Shown: positions 17,966-27,792 of the stretch, piece after piece
Numbering within the stretch: the first letter of the stretch is position 1
Layout: each line of letters begins with the position of its first letter
Assembly (NCBI RefSeq): GCF_007828215.1
Contig: NZ_VIUE01000023.1
Location: forward strand, 48,593 to 112,592
Direction: 5' to 3'
From: Pseudomonas sp. SJZ074
GTDB taxonomy: Bacteria > Pseudomonadota > Gammaproteobacteria > Pseudomonadales > Pseudomonadaceae
DNA: 64,000 nucleotides
Program-made: the position numbers and the translations under genes
Notes under the pieces: model-generated
The model's input: the letters and a program-made list of their open reading frames with translations, nothing else
Told to the model about the DNA's origin: nothing
Database searches by the model: none

Positions 17966-18832
17966 TCAGTCATCCAGCGCCTTCACCGACTTGGGCGACA
18001 GCCGCAGGCTGCGAAGGCTGCGCTTGACGCTCTTGAGGTGGTTGACCAGGCTCGGCCCGCGCGCCATGGCAACGCCCATCGCCAGCACATCGATCACCAC
18101 CAGGTGAGCGATGCGCGAGGTCAGCGGCGTGTAGATCTCGGTGTCTTCGTGCACGTCGATGGCCAGGTTCACTGTCGAGAGTTCGGCCAACGGCGTCTGG
18201 CTCGGACACAGGGTAATCAGCGAGGCGCCGCTCTCGCGGACCAGGTTGGCGGTGATCAACAGATCCTTGGAGCGCCCCGACTGGGAAATGCAGATCGCGA
18301 CATCGGTGGGCTTCAGGGTGACCGCCGACATGGCCTGCATGTGCGGATCGGAATAGGCGGCCGCGGTGAGCAACAGCCGGAAGAACTTGTGCTGTGCATC
18401 GGCCGCCACCGCGCCCGACGCGCCAAAGCCGTAGAACTCCACACGCTGGGCCTGGGACATGGCCGTGACCGCTTTTTGCAGCGCCACCGGATCGAGCTTC
18501 TCGCGAACCTCCATGAGGGTGTGCAGGGTGGTGTCGAAGATCTTCAGGCTGTAGTCGGCAACCGAATCGTCTTCATGGATCGCAAACTGGCCGAAGCTCG
18601 CGCCGGCCGCCAGGCTTTGCGCCAGCTTGAGTTTCAGGTCCTGGAAACCGGAGCAACCGATGGCGCGGCAGAAGCGCACGATGGTCGGTTCGCTGATGCC
18701 GACGCTGTGGGCAAGATCGGCCATGGAACTGTGCATCACGGCCGCAGGATCAAGCAGTACGTGATCGGCGACTTTCAGTTCCGATTTGCGCAGCAGGTGG
18801 CGTGATTGGGCGATGTGTTGCAACAGGTTCAA
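17966..18832 (-). CDS. MurR/RpiR-family regulator, HexR paralogue
   Basis: A 288-residue RpiR-type transcription factor. The N-terminal helix-turn-helix (about 1-77) includes LAHSVGISEPTIVRFCRAIGCSGFQDLKLKLAQSLA, closely like HexR. The C-terminal SIS phosphosugar-binding domain (about 110-260) includes VEFYGFGASGAVAADAQHKFFRL and TDVAICISQSGRSKDLL. HexR senses KDPG and controls central carbon genes. This gene is next to pyruvate carboxylase and lacks the zwf-pgl-eda genes that accompany true hexR, so it is called a paralogue. A HexR-type palindrome lies upstream. Confidence 0.88.
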   Translation of the reverse strand: MNLLQHIAQSRHLLRKSELKVADHVLLDPAAVMHSSMADLAHSVGISEPTIVRFCRAIGCSGFQDLKLKLAQSLAAGASFGQFAIHEDDSVADYSLKIFDTTLHTLMEVREKLDPVALQKAVTAMSQAQRVEFYGFGASGAVAADAQHKFFRLLLTAAAYSDPHMQAMSAVTLKPTDVAICISQSGRSKDLLITANLVRESGASLITLCPSQTPLAELSTVNLAIDVHEDTEIYTPLTSRIAHLVVIDVLAMGVAMARGPSLVNHLKSVKRSLRSLRLSPKSVKALDD

Positions 18833-18877
18833 GGGGCTGGACTCTTGTTATTGGCGATGGCCGGGATGTAGCAAGTT

Positions 18878-18892
18878 TGTAGTTATACTACA
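18878..18892. promoter_or_regulatory. HexR-type palindrome upstream of the RpiR gene
   Basis: TGTAGT-TAT-ACTACA is a perfect 6+6 palindrome matching the gamma-proteobacterial HexR-like consensus TGTARTWWWAYTACA. It lies 46 bp upstream of the RpiR start codon and suggests autoregulation. Confidence 0.6.
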
Positions 18893-18972
18893 GGAATTGC
18901 CTTTTTGCCCGCCCAATACGTAACTCGATGTCCAGATTTCATGCCGTATGCACGCCATGTAGCAGTCAGGCG

Positions 18973-21846
18973 CTATAAACCGTCTTCATTGGCCCGCAGC
19001 AAGGCTGCCAGATCCTCGGCCTCGACGGGACGGCTGATGAGATAGCCCTGGAGTTCGTCGCAACGTTCGGCTTTCAGGAATTCGAGCTGCCCCGGCCGCT
19101 CGACACCTTCGGCCACCACCTTGAGCGATAGCCCATGGGCCATGGCGATGATCGCCCGGGTGATGGCCGCGTCCTCGCCCCCCTCCTCCAGCCCACGGAT
19201 GAACGCCTGGTCGATCTTCACGTAATCCACCGGGATGCGCTTGAGGTAACTCAGGGACGAATAGCCGGTACCAAAGTCGTCGATCGCCAGCTTGACCCCG
19301 AGGTCGCGCAACTGTTGGAAGGTGGCGATGATGTGCTCGACGCTGTCGAGCAATTGGCTCTCGGTGAGTTCCAGCTCCAGGTATTCGGGAGCCAGGCCGG
19401 TTTCTTCCAGCACTTGGCGCACGAGGCTGACGAGTTTGCCCTGGCGCAACTGATGCACCGACAGATTCACCGACACCCGGATCGGTGCAAGCCCCTGGCG
19501 CTGCCATTCGCACGCTTGCCAACAAGCCTGGCGCAGCACGAATTCGCCAATGGGCCCGATCAGCCCGGTCTCCTCGGCGAGGCCGATGAAATGTCCCGGC
19601 GGCACCCGGCCCATGGCCGGATGGTCCCAGCGCACCAGCGCTTCCGCCGCGTTCAGACGACCGCTCGCCAGGCACAGTTTGGGCTGGTAGAAAACCTTCA
19701 GCTGTTGTTCTTCCAGGGCCTTGCGCAGTTGGTTCTCCAGCTGCAGACGCTCCAGGGTACTGGCCTGGAGGCTGTCGGTGTAGAACTGGAAGTTGTTGCC
19801 ACCCAGATGCTTGGCATGTTGCATGGCCATGTTCGCCTGGCTGACCAGCGTGGAAATATCCCGCGCATTGTCGGGCAACAGGCTGATGCCGATGGAGGCG
19901 CTGACCACCAGCTCGTGACCTTCGATGGTCTGTGGCAATCGCAACTTGGCGGACAAACGGGTTGCCATGCGCGCCAGGCTTGAGAGATTGCCATAGGCAT
20001 CGAACAGCACCGCGAACTCATCGCCGGACAGCCGGGCGATGGTGTTGGCCTCCGGCAGGGCATTGATCAGGCGCCGGGCCATTTTCTGCAACAACTGGTC
20101 GGCAATGTCATGACCGAGGCTGTCATTGAGCAGTTTGAAGCGGTCCAGGTCGATGTGCAGCAAGGCCAGGCTGCGACGCCCTCCCTGACGCACCCGTTGT
20201 TGCGCTTCCTGAAGGCGTTCGCGGAACAACGAGCGATTCGCCAGTCCGGTCAACTCGTCGTAATGAGTGAGATAGCGCATCCGCTCCTCAGATTCGCGCC
20301 TGGCCGATAGATCGGCGAAAAAGCCTACGATGTGGCTGACGCTTCCCCGAGAATCCCGCACGATGCTCAGTTGCAGCCATTGCGGATACAACTCGCCATT
20401 GGCCCGCGCCTCCACCAGTTCACCCTGCCAGGTGCCGTCCTGCTTGAGTGCCTGGCGAATGACCGGATAGTGCCGGCGCGCATCGCGGCTGCACGGCAGG
20501 TCGACGACGTTGCGCCCCAGCATGTCCTCGACGTTGAAACCGGTAATCCGCGTGAATGCCTGGTTGGCGGCGAGCAGCGCGTAGTGGGGGTCAAAGATCA
20601 CGATGCCTTCGCTGGCGGCCTCGAACACCGTGGCCGCCAGTTGCCGCTGCTGTTCCAGTTCCTTGCTGACGCTGATGTTTCTTCGGGTACCGACCATGCG
20701 CAATACACGGCCGCTGGCGCTGCGCTCCACGGCCCGGCCACGGTCTTCAATCCAGACCCAGTGGCCATCGCCGTGGCGGATGCGGTACTCGATCTGGTAG
20801 TCCTCACTGCGACCCTTGAGGTGTTCGACCAGGGCGCGCTTGAGCGCCGGCAGGTCTTGAGGGTGCAAGCGTGGCGTGAGGTGGCTGAGCATTGCCGTGA
20901 TGTATTCCGGCTCCAGGCCCAGCAGTTCCTTGAGCTGGGTGTGATGGACTTCATCGGTCTGCAGGTTCCAGTCCCATAGCCCCAGCTCACTGGCCTTGAG
21001 CGCCAGAGCCAGGCGCGCCTCGCTCTTGCTCAAGGCTTGGCTGGCTGCCTGCAGTTCGAGGCTACGCTGGGCGACCCGTGCCTCGAGACTCACCTGGGCC
21101 GCACGCAGTTGTTCCTCGGCTAGACGACGCTGTTCGACTTCCCGTCCCAGGGCCCCGTTAAGCTGGGCACTGCGGATTTGCGTCTGTTGCAGGTGCTCGA
21201 TCAGCGCCTGATTCTGAAAACGTCGCAGCATGCCGCTTTGCATCAGGCGATTGACCTGCCAGGCCACCACGCTCAGGGACACCAGCACCACCAGGCCGAG
21301 CCAACCCCATCCGCGCTGCTGTTCGTCACCACCCCAGAAAAGGAAGCCGATGGCCGGCAACAGGCAGGGCAAGGTAAAGGACAGAAAGGCTGGGAGGCTC
21401 ACGGCATAGGCAACACTGGCCGACAGGGTGGCTGCGCCAATCAGGCCAAACACCCAGGCTTGTTGCTGGAAGCTGTCGGCTGGGACCAGGGCAATGCCGG
21501 CACCGGCCAGCGTCAGCCCAGTCATCGCCGAACCGAGCAGGAACATGCGCAACCAGATCGGGTGCGCCTGGCGGCTGGGTATCGCCGAATCGAAGGCGGC
21601 TACCTGTATCACCCGCAGGGCCACCAGCGACAACAGCCAGATCAGCCATACACTGACCAGGACATAGCGCGACGGCTCCCACAACAGGGCGGCACAGACC
21701 AGGCCGTTGACCAGCATGAACAATGTGGGCAGCAGCGAGCCCTGGTACAGCAACCGTGTACGCTCTACAGCCATCTCCGTGGCGTACTGCTTGCAGATGA
21801 CCCGCGGCTCCACACAGGGGCCCGCCAGATCGGAATTGAGGGTCAT
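18973..21846 (-). CDS. membrane PAS-GGDEF-EAL cyclic-di-GMP protein
   Basis: A 957-residue c-di-GMP turnover protein. The N-terminus has about six hydrophobic segments (about 30-210), a MASE-like membrane sensor. A short coiled coil follows, then two PAS domains (about 260-510), a GGDEF domain whose signature reads SGDEF (607-611) and an EAL domain starting EALVRW (735). The EAL side keeps NLSVHQLR, ELTES, IDDFGTGYSSLSYLKRIPVDYVKID and AEGVE, so phosphodiesterase activity is likely. The cyclase signature has Ser for the first Gly, so that activity is uncertain. The start is ATG 21846, chosen because the upstream in-frame stretch is unlike a protein. Confidence 0.88.
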   Translation of the reverse strand: MTLNSDLAGPCVEPRVICKQYATEMAVERTRLLYQGSLLPTLFMLVNGLVCAALLWEPSRYVLVSVWLIWLLSLVALRVIQVAAFDSAIPSRQAHPIWLRMFLLGSAMTGLTLAGAGIALVPADSFQQQAWVFGLIGAATLSASVAYAVSLPAFLSFTLPCLLPAIGFLFWGGDEQQRGWGWLGLVVLVSLSVVAWQVNRLMQSGMLRRFQNQALIEHLQQTQIRSAQLNGALGREVEQRRLAEEQLRAAQVSLEARVAQRSLELQAASQALSKSEARLALALKASELGLWDWNLQTDEVHHTQLKELLGLEPEYITAMLSHLTPRLHPQDLPALKRALVEHLKGRSEDYQIEYRIRHGDGHWVWIEDRGRAVERSASGRVLRMVGTRRNISVSKELEQQRQLAATVFEAASEGIVIFDPHYALLAANQAFTRITGFNVEDMLGRNVVDLPCSRDARRHYPVIRQALKQDGTWQGELVEARANGELYPQWLQLSIVRDSRGSVSHIVGFFADLSARRESEERMRYLTHYDELTGLANRSLFRERLQEAQQRVRQGGRRSLALLHIDLDRFKLLNDSLGHDIADQLLQKMARRLINALPEANTIARLSGDEFAVLFDAYGNLSSLARMATRLSAKLRLPQTIEGHELVVSASIGISLLPDNARDISTLVSQANMAMQHAKHLGGNNFQFYTDSLQASTLERLQLENQLRKALEEQQLKVFYQPKLCLASGRLNAAEALVRWDHPAMGRVPPGHFIGLAEETGLIGPIGEFVLRQACWQACEWQRQGLAPIRVSVNLSVHQLRQGKLVSLVRQVLEETGLAPEYLELELTESQLLDSVEHIIATFQQLRDLGVKLAIDDFGTGYSSLSYLKRIPVDYVKIDQAFIRGLEEGGEDAAITRAIIAMAHGLSLKVVAEGVERPGQLEFLKAERCDELQGYLISRPVEAEDLAALLRANEDGL

Positions 21847-22100
21847 AGGCAGTGTTCTTGTTCTTGGGGGCACGGAGAACCCGAAACGAGCACCGAGCAT
21901 ACACAAGCCAGGGGCCATCCCACACTGTTCCCGATCACAAAAATATCTAAAAATGTCGCTATTTCGTTGGACGCCGAGCGCTTCGAGCATGCTTCGTCGG
22001 TGCTTGCGCCCATGACTTACCAGTCATCCCAATCGGTCTTTTTATCGGCTGAGGCAAAGCTTGGTTTGCCCGGGGTGGCGCCGCACCCTAGAATGCGCCG

Positions 22101-24284
22101 ATGCGCGATGATCTCTCCCTTCTGCTGAACTCCCTCAACGATGCCCAACGCCAGGCCGTAGCGGCCTCCGTGGGTCGACAGTTGGTCCTGGCCGGTGCCG
22201 GTTCCGGTAAAACCCGGGTGCTGGTGCACCGTATCGCCTGGTTGATCCAGGTCGAGAACGCCTCGCCCCATTCGATCCTGTCAGTGACCTTCACCAACAA
22301 GGCCGCTGCCGAGATGCGCCACCGCATCGAGCAATTGATGGGCATCAACCCGGCCGGCATGTGGGTCGGCACCTTCCACGGCCTGGCGCACCGCCTGTTG
22401 CGGGCCCATTGGCAGGAAGCCGGCCTGAGCCAGACCTTCCAGATCCTGGACAGCGACGACCAGCAGCGGCTGGTCAAGCGGGTGATCCGCGAGCTGGGGC
22501 TCGACGAACAGCGTTGGCCGGCCCGCCAGGCCCAATGGTTCATCAACGGCCAGAAGGACGAAGGTCTGCGTCCACAACACATCCAGGCCAGCGGCGACCT
22601 GTTCCTGGCGACCATGCGCAGCATCTACGAAGCCTACGAGGCCGCGTGCCAGCGCGCCGGGGTCATCGACTTTTCCGAACTGCTGCTGCGGGCATTGGAC
22701 CTCTGGCGTGACCATCCAGGGCTGCTGGCGCACTATCAGAAGCGTTTCCGCCATGTGCTGGTGGACGAGTTCCAGGACACCAACGCCGTGCAATACGCCT
22801 GGTTGCGCCTGCTGGCCAAAGGCGGCGACAGCCTGATGGTGGTGGGCGACGACGATCAGTCGATCTACGGCTGGCGCGGTGCCAAGATCGAGAACATTCA
22901 TCAATACTCGGCGGATTTTCCTGACGCCGAAGTGATCCGCCTGGAACAGAATTACCGCTCCACTGCCGGTATCCTCAAGGCCGCCAACGCCCTGATCGCC
23001 AACAACACCGGGCGCCTGGGCAAGGAGTTGTGGACCGACGGCAGTGAAGGCGAAGCCATCAACCTCTATGCCGCCTTCAACGAACACGATGAAGCCCGCT
23101 ACGTGGTGGAAACCATCGAGAGCGCGCTGAAGACCGGCCTGGCCCGCAGCGACATCGCCATCCTGTATCGCTCCAACGCCCAGTCGCGGGTATTGGAAGA
23201 AGCATTGTTGCGCGAGCGGATCCCGTACCGCATCTATGGCGGCCAACGTTTCTTCGAGCGCGCCGAAATCAAGAACGCCATGGCCTACCTGCGCCTGCTG
23301 GAAGGCCGTGGCAACGACGCAGCCCTGGAACGGGTGATCAACGTACCAACCCGGGGCATCGGCGAGAAAACCGTCGAAGCGATCCGCGATCATGCACGCC
23401 ACAGCCACGTATCCATGTGGGAAGCCATGCGCCAGCTGGTGACCAACAAGGGCGTGACCGGGCGTGCCGCCGGTGCTCTGAAGGCTTTCATGGACCTCAT
23501 CGAGGACCTGGCCGCCAAATGCGCGGAGATGCCGCTGCACTTGATGACCCAGACGGTCATCGAGCAGTCCGGCCTGATTGCCTATCACGAAGCGGAAAAA
23601 GGCGAGAAAGGACAGGCCCGGGTAGAAAACCTCGAGGAACTGGTCAGCGCCGCCCGCAACTTTGAGAACACCGAAGAAGACGCGGACCTGTCGCCCTTGT
23701 CGGCCTTCCTCGGCCACGCCTCCCTGGAGGCCGGCGACACCCAGGCCGAGGAACACGAAGACAGCATCCAGTTGATGACCCTGCACAGCGCCAAGGGCCT
23801 GGAATTCCCCTATGTGTTCCTGGTGGGCATGGAAGAGGGCCTGTTCCCCCACAAGATGAGCCTGGAAGAACCGGGGCGCCTGGAAGAGGAACGCCGCCTG
23901 GCCTATGTCGGCATTACCCGTGCGATGCAGAACCTGGTGTTGACCTACGCCGAAACCCGACGTTTGTATGGCAGCGAGACCTACAACAAGGTGTCGCGCT
24001 TCGTACGTGAAGTGCCGAAAGGCCTGATCCAGGAAGTGCGCCTGTCCAACAGTGTCAGCCGTCCGTTCGGTGGCAGCCAGCAGCACGGCACCAGCAGCCT
24101 GTTCGGCGGCAGCGACATCCCGGAGACCGGCTTCAGCCTCGGCCAGGCCGTGCGCCACTCGGTGTTCGGCGATGGCGTGATCCTCAATTTCGAAGGCGCC
24201 GGCGCCCAGGCCCGGGTGCAGGTGAATTTCAGCGAAGGCAGCAAATGGCTGATGCTGGGGTACGCCAAGCTCGAGGCGATCTAG
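22101..24284 (+). CDS. uvrD: DNA helicase II
   Basis: A 727-residue superfamily-1 3'-5' helicase acting in nucleotide-excision and mismatch repair. Helicase motifs appear in order: QRQAV, LAGAGSGKT Walker A (residues about 29-37), VTFTNKAAAEM, LVDEFQDTN Walker B, VVGDDDQSIYGWRGA, LEQNYRS, QLMTLHSAKGLEFPYVF and LAYVGITRAM. The C-terminus has the UvrD Tudor-like segment (VRHSVFGDGVILNFEG). Length matches pseudomonad UvrD. It is monocistronic, followed by a REP pair. Confidence 0.95.
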   Translation: MRDDLSLLLNSLNDAQRQAVAASVGRQLVLAGAGSGKTRVLVHRIAWLIQVENASPHSILSVTFTNKAAAEMRHRIEQLMGINPAGMWVGTFHGLAHRLLRAHWQEAGLSQTFQILDSDDQQRLVKRVIRELGLDEQRWPARQAQWFINGQKDEGLRPQHIQASGDLFLATMRSIYEAYEAACQRAGVIDFSELLLRALDLWRDHPGLLAHYQKRFRHVLVDEFQDTNAVQYAWLRLLAKGGDSLMVVGDDDQSIYGWRGAKIENIHQYSADFPDAEVIRLEQNYRSTAGILKAANALIANNTGRLGKELWTDGSEGEAINLYAAFNEHDEARYVVETIESALKTGLARSDIAILYRSNAQSRVLEEALLRERIPYRIYGGQRFFERAEIKNAMAYLRLLEGRGNDAALERVINVPTRGIGEKTVEAIRDHARHSHVSMWEAMRQLVTNKGVTGRAAGALKAFMDLIEDLAAKCAEMPLHLMTQTVIEQSGLIAYHEAEKGEKGQARVENLEELVSAARNFENTEEDADLSPLSAFLGHASLEAGDTQAEEHEDSIQLMTLHSAKGLEFPYVFLVGMEEGLFPHKMSLEEPGRLEEERRLAYVGITRAMQNLVLTYAETRRLYGSETYNKVSRFVREVPKGLIQEVRLSNSVSRPFGGSQQHGTSSLFGGSDIPETGFSLGQAVRHSVFGDGVILNFEGAGAQARVQVNFSEGSKWLMLGYAKLEAI

Positions 24285-24305
24285 AAGGGTTTCCCGAGAC
24301 TTCAT

Positions 24306-24395
24306 GTGTGAGCGAGCCTGCTCGCGATAGCGTAATGTCAGCCAACATCAATGTTGCCTGATTCACCGCCATCGCGAGCAGGCTCGCTCCCACAA
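24306..24395. repeat. inverted REP pair
   Basis: GTGAGCGAGCCTGCTCGCGA and the inverse TCGCGAGCAGGCTCGCTCCC flank about 45 bp including AACATCAATGTTG. It occupies the uvrD-24592 gap (307 bp). The rest of that gap shows no gene, only the presumed promoter of the next CDS. Confidence 0.82.
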
Positions 24396-24591
24396 TGACC
24401 TTTCAGCACCTGGCTGCTTTCCGATAGAACTTGTCCCCCTTTCCTACAGCCCAAAGCGAACAGGCCCTCTTGCGCCTCTGAAGCTGAACCTAAGCTGTCA
24501 CGCAAAAGCCCGAAACACTCTGACGCTAGCCAGCAACAGTTCACCTGTGCAACATGGCGCGCGTGCTACTCACAAATGGGAATGCCTTTAT

Positions 24592-25467
24592 ATGAAACGT
24601 TTTCTGAGCATCGCCATGGCGTTGTGCATCGGCCTGACGATGGCCATCGACGCCAATGCCGCCAAGCGCTTTGGCGGTGGTAAAAGTGCGGGTGCAGCCC
24701 CGACTCACCAGACCAGCCAGATGGCACCGTCTTCGGCAGCCGGTCCGACTGCCGCCACCGCAGGCGCAGCCGGTGCCGCTGGCGCTGCCACCAAGGCCGG
24801 CGGTGCTTCGCGCTGGCTCGGCCCCCTGGCCGGCATCGCCGCCGGCGGCCTGCTGGCCTCCATGTTCATGGGTGGCGGCTTCCAGGGCATGCAGATCTTC
24901 GACATCCTGATCCTGGGAGTCATTGCCTTCCTGGTGTTCCGCTTCATTGCCGCCCGTCGTCGCAAACAGCAGGAGCAGTACGCTCCGGCCGGTCATGCGC
25001 CGATGCAGCGTGAAACCTTCAACCAGCAACCTGCCGGTGGCTCGATCTTCGGCGGTTCGGCAGCTCCAGTGGCCGCCCGTCCGGTGATCAATGCCCCCGC
25101 CTGGTTCAACGAAAAGAACTTCGTCGAGGCCGCGCGCACCCACTTCCACTCCCTGCAGCAACATTGGGACGCGAACGAGATGGACAAGATCGCCGAGTTC
25201 GTGACCCCGCAAATGCTGGAGTTCCTCAAGCGCGAACGTGCTGACCTGGGTGATGGCTACCAGTCCACCTACATCGACAACCTTCAGGTGCAGTTGGACG
25301 GTGTCGATGATCGCGCCGACAAGACCATCGCCACTCTGACCTTCAGCGGTGTCTCGAAGGACTCTCGCTTCGACCAGGGCGAAGCGTTCAGCGAAAGCTG
25401 GAACATGGAGCGTGCCCAGGGCGAAAACCAGCCTTGGTTGGTGGCAGGTATTCGCCAGAACGGTTGA
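24592..25467 (+). CDS. Tim44-like domain protein
   Basis: A 291-residue membrane-associated protein. A signal or N-terminal membrane segment covers 1-22 (ending DANAA). An Ala/Gly-rich low-complexity stretch (30-75) leads to a Gly-rich hydrophobic helix and a second membrane helix (about 100-118, FDILILGVIAFLVFRFIA). The soluble C-terminal half starts WFNEKNFVEAARTHFHSLQQHWD and is Tim44/MBA1-like. Bacterial homologues are of unclear role, possibly in membrane-protein assembly. The start is ATG 24592. A strong terminator follows. Confidence 0.85.
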   Translation: MKRFLSIAMALCIGLTMAIDANAAKRFGGGKSAGAAPTHQTSQMAPSSAAGPTAATAGAAGAAGAATKAGGASRWLGPLAGIAAGGLLASMFMGGGFQGMQIFDILILGVIAFLVFRFIAARRRKQQEQYAPAGHAPMQRETFNQQPAGGSIFGGSAAPVAARPVINAPAWFNEKNFVEAARTHFHSLQQHWDANEMDKIAEFVTPQMLEFLKRERADLGDGYQSTYIDNLQVQLDGVDDRADKTIATLTFSGVSKDSRFDQGEAFSESWNMERAQGENQPWLVAGIRQNG

Positions 25468-25499
25468 ACCTTTGCGCGTTTCACCTGTTGAAATAAGAG

Positions 25500-25526
25500 A
25501 ACCCCGGCTCAAGCCGGGGTTTTCTA
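25500..25526 (+). terminator. rho-independent terminator after Tim44-like gene
   Basis: ACCCCGGCTC AAGCCGGGGT forms a GC-rich stem followed by TTTTCT, 33 bases after the stop codon. Confidence 0.88.
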
Positions 25527-25607
25527 TTTCGCGGTTGCATCTACGGCGCGCTACTGTATAAACCGCCTCATGTAAAACCGCGCCATCGAGAAAGAGGACA
25601 CCCGGAC

Positions 25608-26015
25608 GTGGAAGAAATCATCGAACAATTGCGTGAAGCCAACGAACCGGTACCGGTTCCACTGGAGTTGCCCGACGAAGACTTGCTGGTAGAGATCGAA
25701 GAGCAGTTGTTCATCGATATCCCGTTCGTCTTCAGGGAATTTCTGCTGACTGTCAGCGATGTCATCTATGGCAGCCTGGAACCGGTCACCGTTACCGATC
25801 CCAATTCCCATACCTACCTGCCGGAAGTGGCCGCCACTGCTTGGGACGCGGGTGTCGACCGCAGCCTGATCCCGATCTGCCAGGACGGCGACGATTACTA
25901 CTGCGTCGAAGAAGACGGCACCGTGGTGCTCTGGCAAGCCGAAGAAGAACTGGTTGCCGAAGAAACCTGGGAGTCCGTCTGGCACTGGGCGCGGGACGTC
26001 TGGCTGGAAAGCTGA
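25608..26015 (+). CDS. SMI1/KNR4 (SUKH) family protein
   Basis: A 135-residue acidic SUKH-fold protein. It starts at GTG 25608 after an AAAGAGGA ribosome site. Family features are the IEEQLFIDIPFVFREFLLTVSD helix-strand start and the C-terminal YYCVEEDGTVVLW and ESVWHWARDVWL. SUKH proteins are often immunity proteins of contact-dependent toxins, but this housekeeping pseudomonad member lies alone beside Tim44- and Kef-like genes with no toxin partner. Its role here is unknown. Confidence 0.82.
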   Translation: MEEIIEQLREANEPVPVPLELPDEDLLVEIEEQLFIDIPFVFREFLLTVSDVIYGSLEPVTVTDPNSHTYLPEVAATAWDAGVDRSLIPICQDGDDYYCVEEDGTVVLWQAEEELVAEETWESVWHWARDVWLES

Positions 26016-26028
26016 TCAGCCTCAGGGA

Positions 26029-27792
26029 TCAATGCCCGGACGACTCCTCGTGGTTGTCCAGGGTTTCCATCAAGGCCACCTGCATCCTGGTGTGCAAGCG
26101 GACAAACCAGCGCCAGAGCAATGCCGCCACGGCAGTTGCCACCACGGCGATCAACACCAGCAGCTTGTTGGTTGGCAGGATGCTTGCCGACAAGGCAGTC
26201 AATAGCAGGAAAATCACCAGCAGCGAGAGGATCGGGATCACTTCGGCGATCACCCGCCGCACCCGCTGAGTGTGACGACCGGCCATCTCGGCCTTCACGC
26301 CCATCTCCGCCAGCAGCATCGACAGCGCCTTGAGCTTGCGATAGGCAGCGATCAGGAAGGGCAGCGACAACAGCAATGCCCCGCCCCAGATCAACGCTTT
26401 CTGCCAGCTCGGGTCGCTGATCCAGTCTTGCATGTAGACCGACATCCGCTCGGCGAAATACCCGCCCGACACAAAAATCGCGATGACCAGTGCCAGGTTG
26501 ATGCCCACCTGCAGCAAGATCCGCCTGATCATCGACGCGACCAACGCCCCTTCGCCCTGGGGTTGGATACTGCGCAGCCATTCACCGTACATACCCAACA
26601 CCCGCGTCAGCCTTTGCGGCATGACTGCTGCCAACTTGAGGGACAACGGGTCAGCGGCGCGGATCAAGTAAGGCGTCAACAGTGTGGTCAGCACCGAGAC
26701 GGCGACCGCTACCGGATAGAGGAAGTCACTGGTGACCTGCAGTGTCATCCCCAGTGAGGCGATGATGAAGGAGAACTCGCCAATCTGCGAAAGCCCCATC
26801 CCGACCCGCAGTGAGGTGCGCCCATCGTTGCCGGCGATAAAGGCGCCGAGGCCGCAGGACAACATCTTGCCCAGCACCACGGCCGCCGTGATCACGGCAA
26901 TCGGCCAGGCGTACTGCAACAATATGGCCGGGTCGAGCATCAGGCCTATGGCCACGAAAAAAATCGCGCTGAACAGATCTCGCACCGGCTCTACCAGTCG
27001 CTCGATTTTCAGCAACTGCCGGGACTCGGCCATGATCGCCCCGATCAGGAACGCGCCGAGCACCATGCTGTATTCCAGTTTCACCACCAGCAGGCAGAAG
27101 CCGAAACACAACCCCAATACGGTGATCAGCAACATCTCGTTGCTGTCGAACTTCGCCACGTAGGCCAGCAGCCTCGGCACCAGCAGGATGCCGACGACCA
27201 GCGCGACGATCATGAACAAGGACAGCTTGCCGACGGTTGAGAATACCTCGCCGGAGCTTACCGTTCCGCTGACAGCGATGCTCGATAACAAGGCGATGAT
27301 GCCGATGCCCAGGATGTCTTCGACGATCAGCACGCCAAAGATCAACTGCGCGAAGCGTTCGTTCTTCATCTTCAGGTCGTTGAGCGCCTTGACGATGATC
27401 GTGGTCGAGGAAATGGCCAGGATCGCGCCCAGGAACAGCGAGTCCATGGTACTCCAATCGAACCAGCGACCGATCTCATAGCCGATCCAGATCATCAGTA
27501 CGATTTCGAGGAACGCCGCGATAAATGCCGTGGCGCCGACCTTGAACAGCTTGCGCAGGCTGAACTCCAGGCCCAGGCAGAACATGAGGAAGATCACACC
27601 GAGCTCGGCAAGGGTCTTGATGGTGTCTTCGTCATGGATGAAGCCGAACGGCGGCGTATGGGGGCCGATGAGAAAACCGGCAACGATATAGCCCAGCACC
27701 ACCGGTTGTTTGAAACGATGAAAGAGCACGGTCACCAACCCGGCTGCCATCATGATGATTGCCAGGTCTTGAATGAAATTGATGGCATGCAT
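26029..27792 (-). CDS. Kef-type CPA2 cation:proton antiporter
   Basis: A 587-residue membrane protein of the monovalent cation:proton antiporter-2 family, with about 11-13 membrane segments. Visible family motifs are LGYIVAGFLIGPHTPP, ELGVIFLMFCLGLEFSLRKL, AILAISSTTIIVKALNDL and IGEFSFIIASLGMTLQ. It lacks the C-terminal RCK (TrkA-N) domain of KefB/KefC and ends in extra membrane helices instead. The start ATG 27792 follows GGGAG. It is convergent with the SUKH gene. The likely role is K+ or Na+ efflux and pH balance; the ion is not determined. Confidence 0.9.
   Translation of the reverse strand: MHAINFIQDLAIIMMAAGLVTVLFHRFKQPVVLGYIVAGFLIGPHTPPFGFIHDEDTIKTLAELGVIFLMFCLGLEFSLRKLFKVGATAFIAAFLEIVLMIWIGYEIGRWFDWSTMDSLFLGAILAISSTTIIVKALNDLKMKNERFAQLIFGVLIVEDILGIGIIALLSSIAVSGTVSSGEVFSTVGKLSLFMIVALVVGILLVPRLLAYVAKFDSNEMLLITVLGLCFGFCLLVVKLEYSMVLGAFLIGAIMAESRQLLKIERLVEPVRDLFSAIFFVAIGLMLDPAILLQYAWPIAVITAAVVLGKMLSCGLGAFIAGNDGRTSLRVGMGLSQIGEFSFIIASLGMTLQVTSDFLYPVAVAVSVLTTLLTPYLIRAADPLSLKLAAVMPQRLTRVLGMYGEWLRSIQPQGEGALVASMIRRILLQVGINLALVIAIFVSGGYFAERMSVYMQDWISDPSWQKALIWGGALLLSLPFLIAAYRKLKALSMLLAEMGVKAEMAGRHTQRVRRVIAEVIPILSLLVIFLLLTALSASILPTNKLLVLIAVVATAVAALLWRWFVRLHTRMQVALMETLDNHEESSGH

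Noticed and set aside
22281..24305. Long minus-strand open frame of 674 codons opposite uvrD
   Set aside because: Shadow of uvrD, created by the high-GC third-position pattern.
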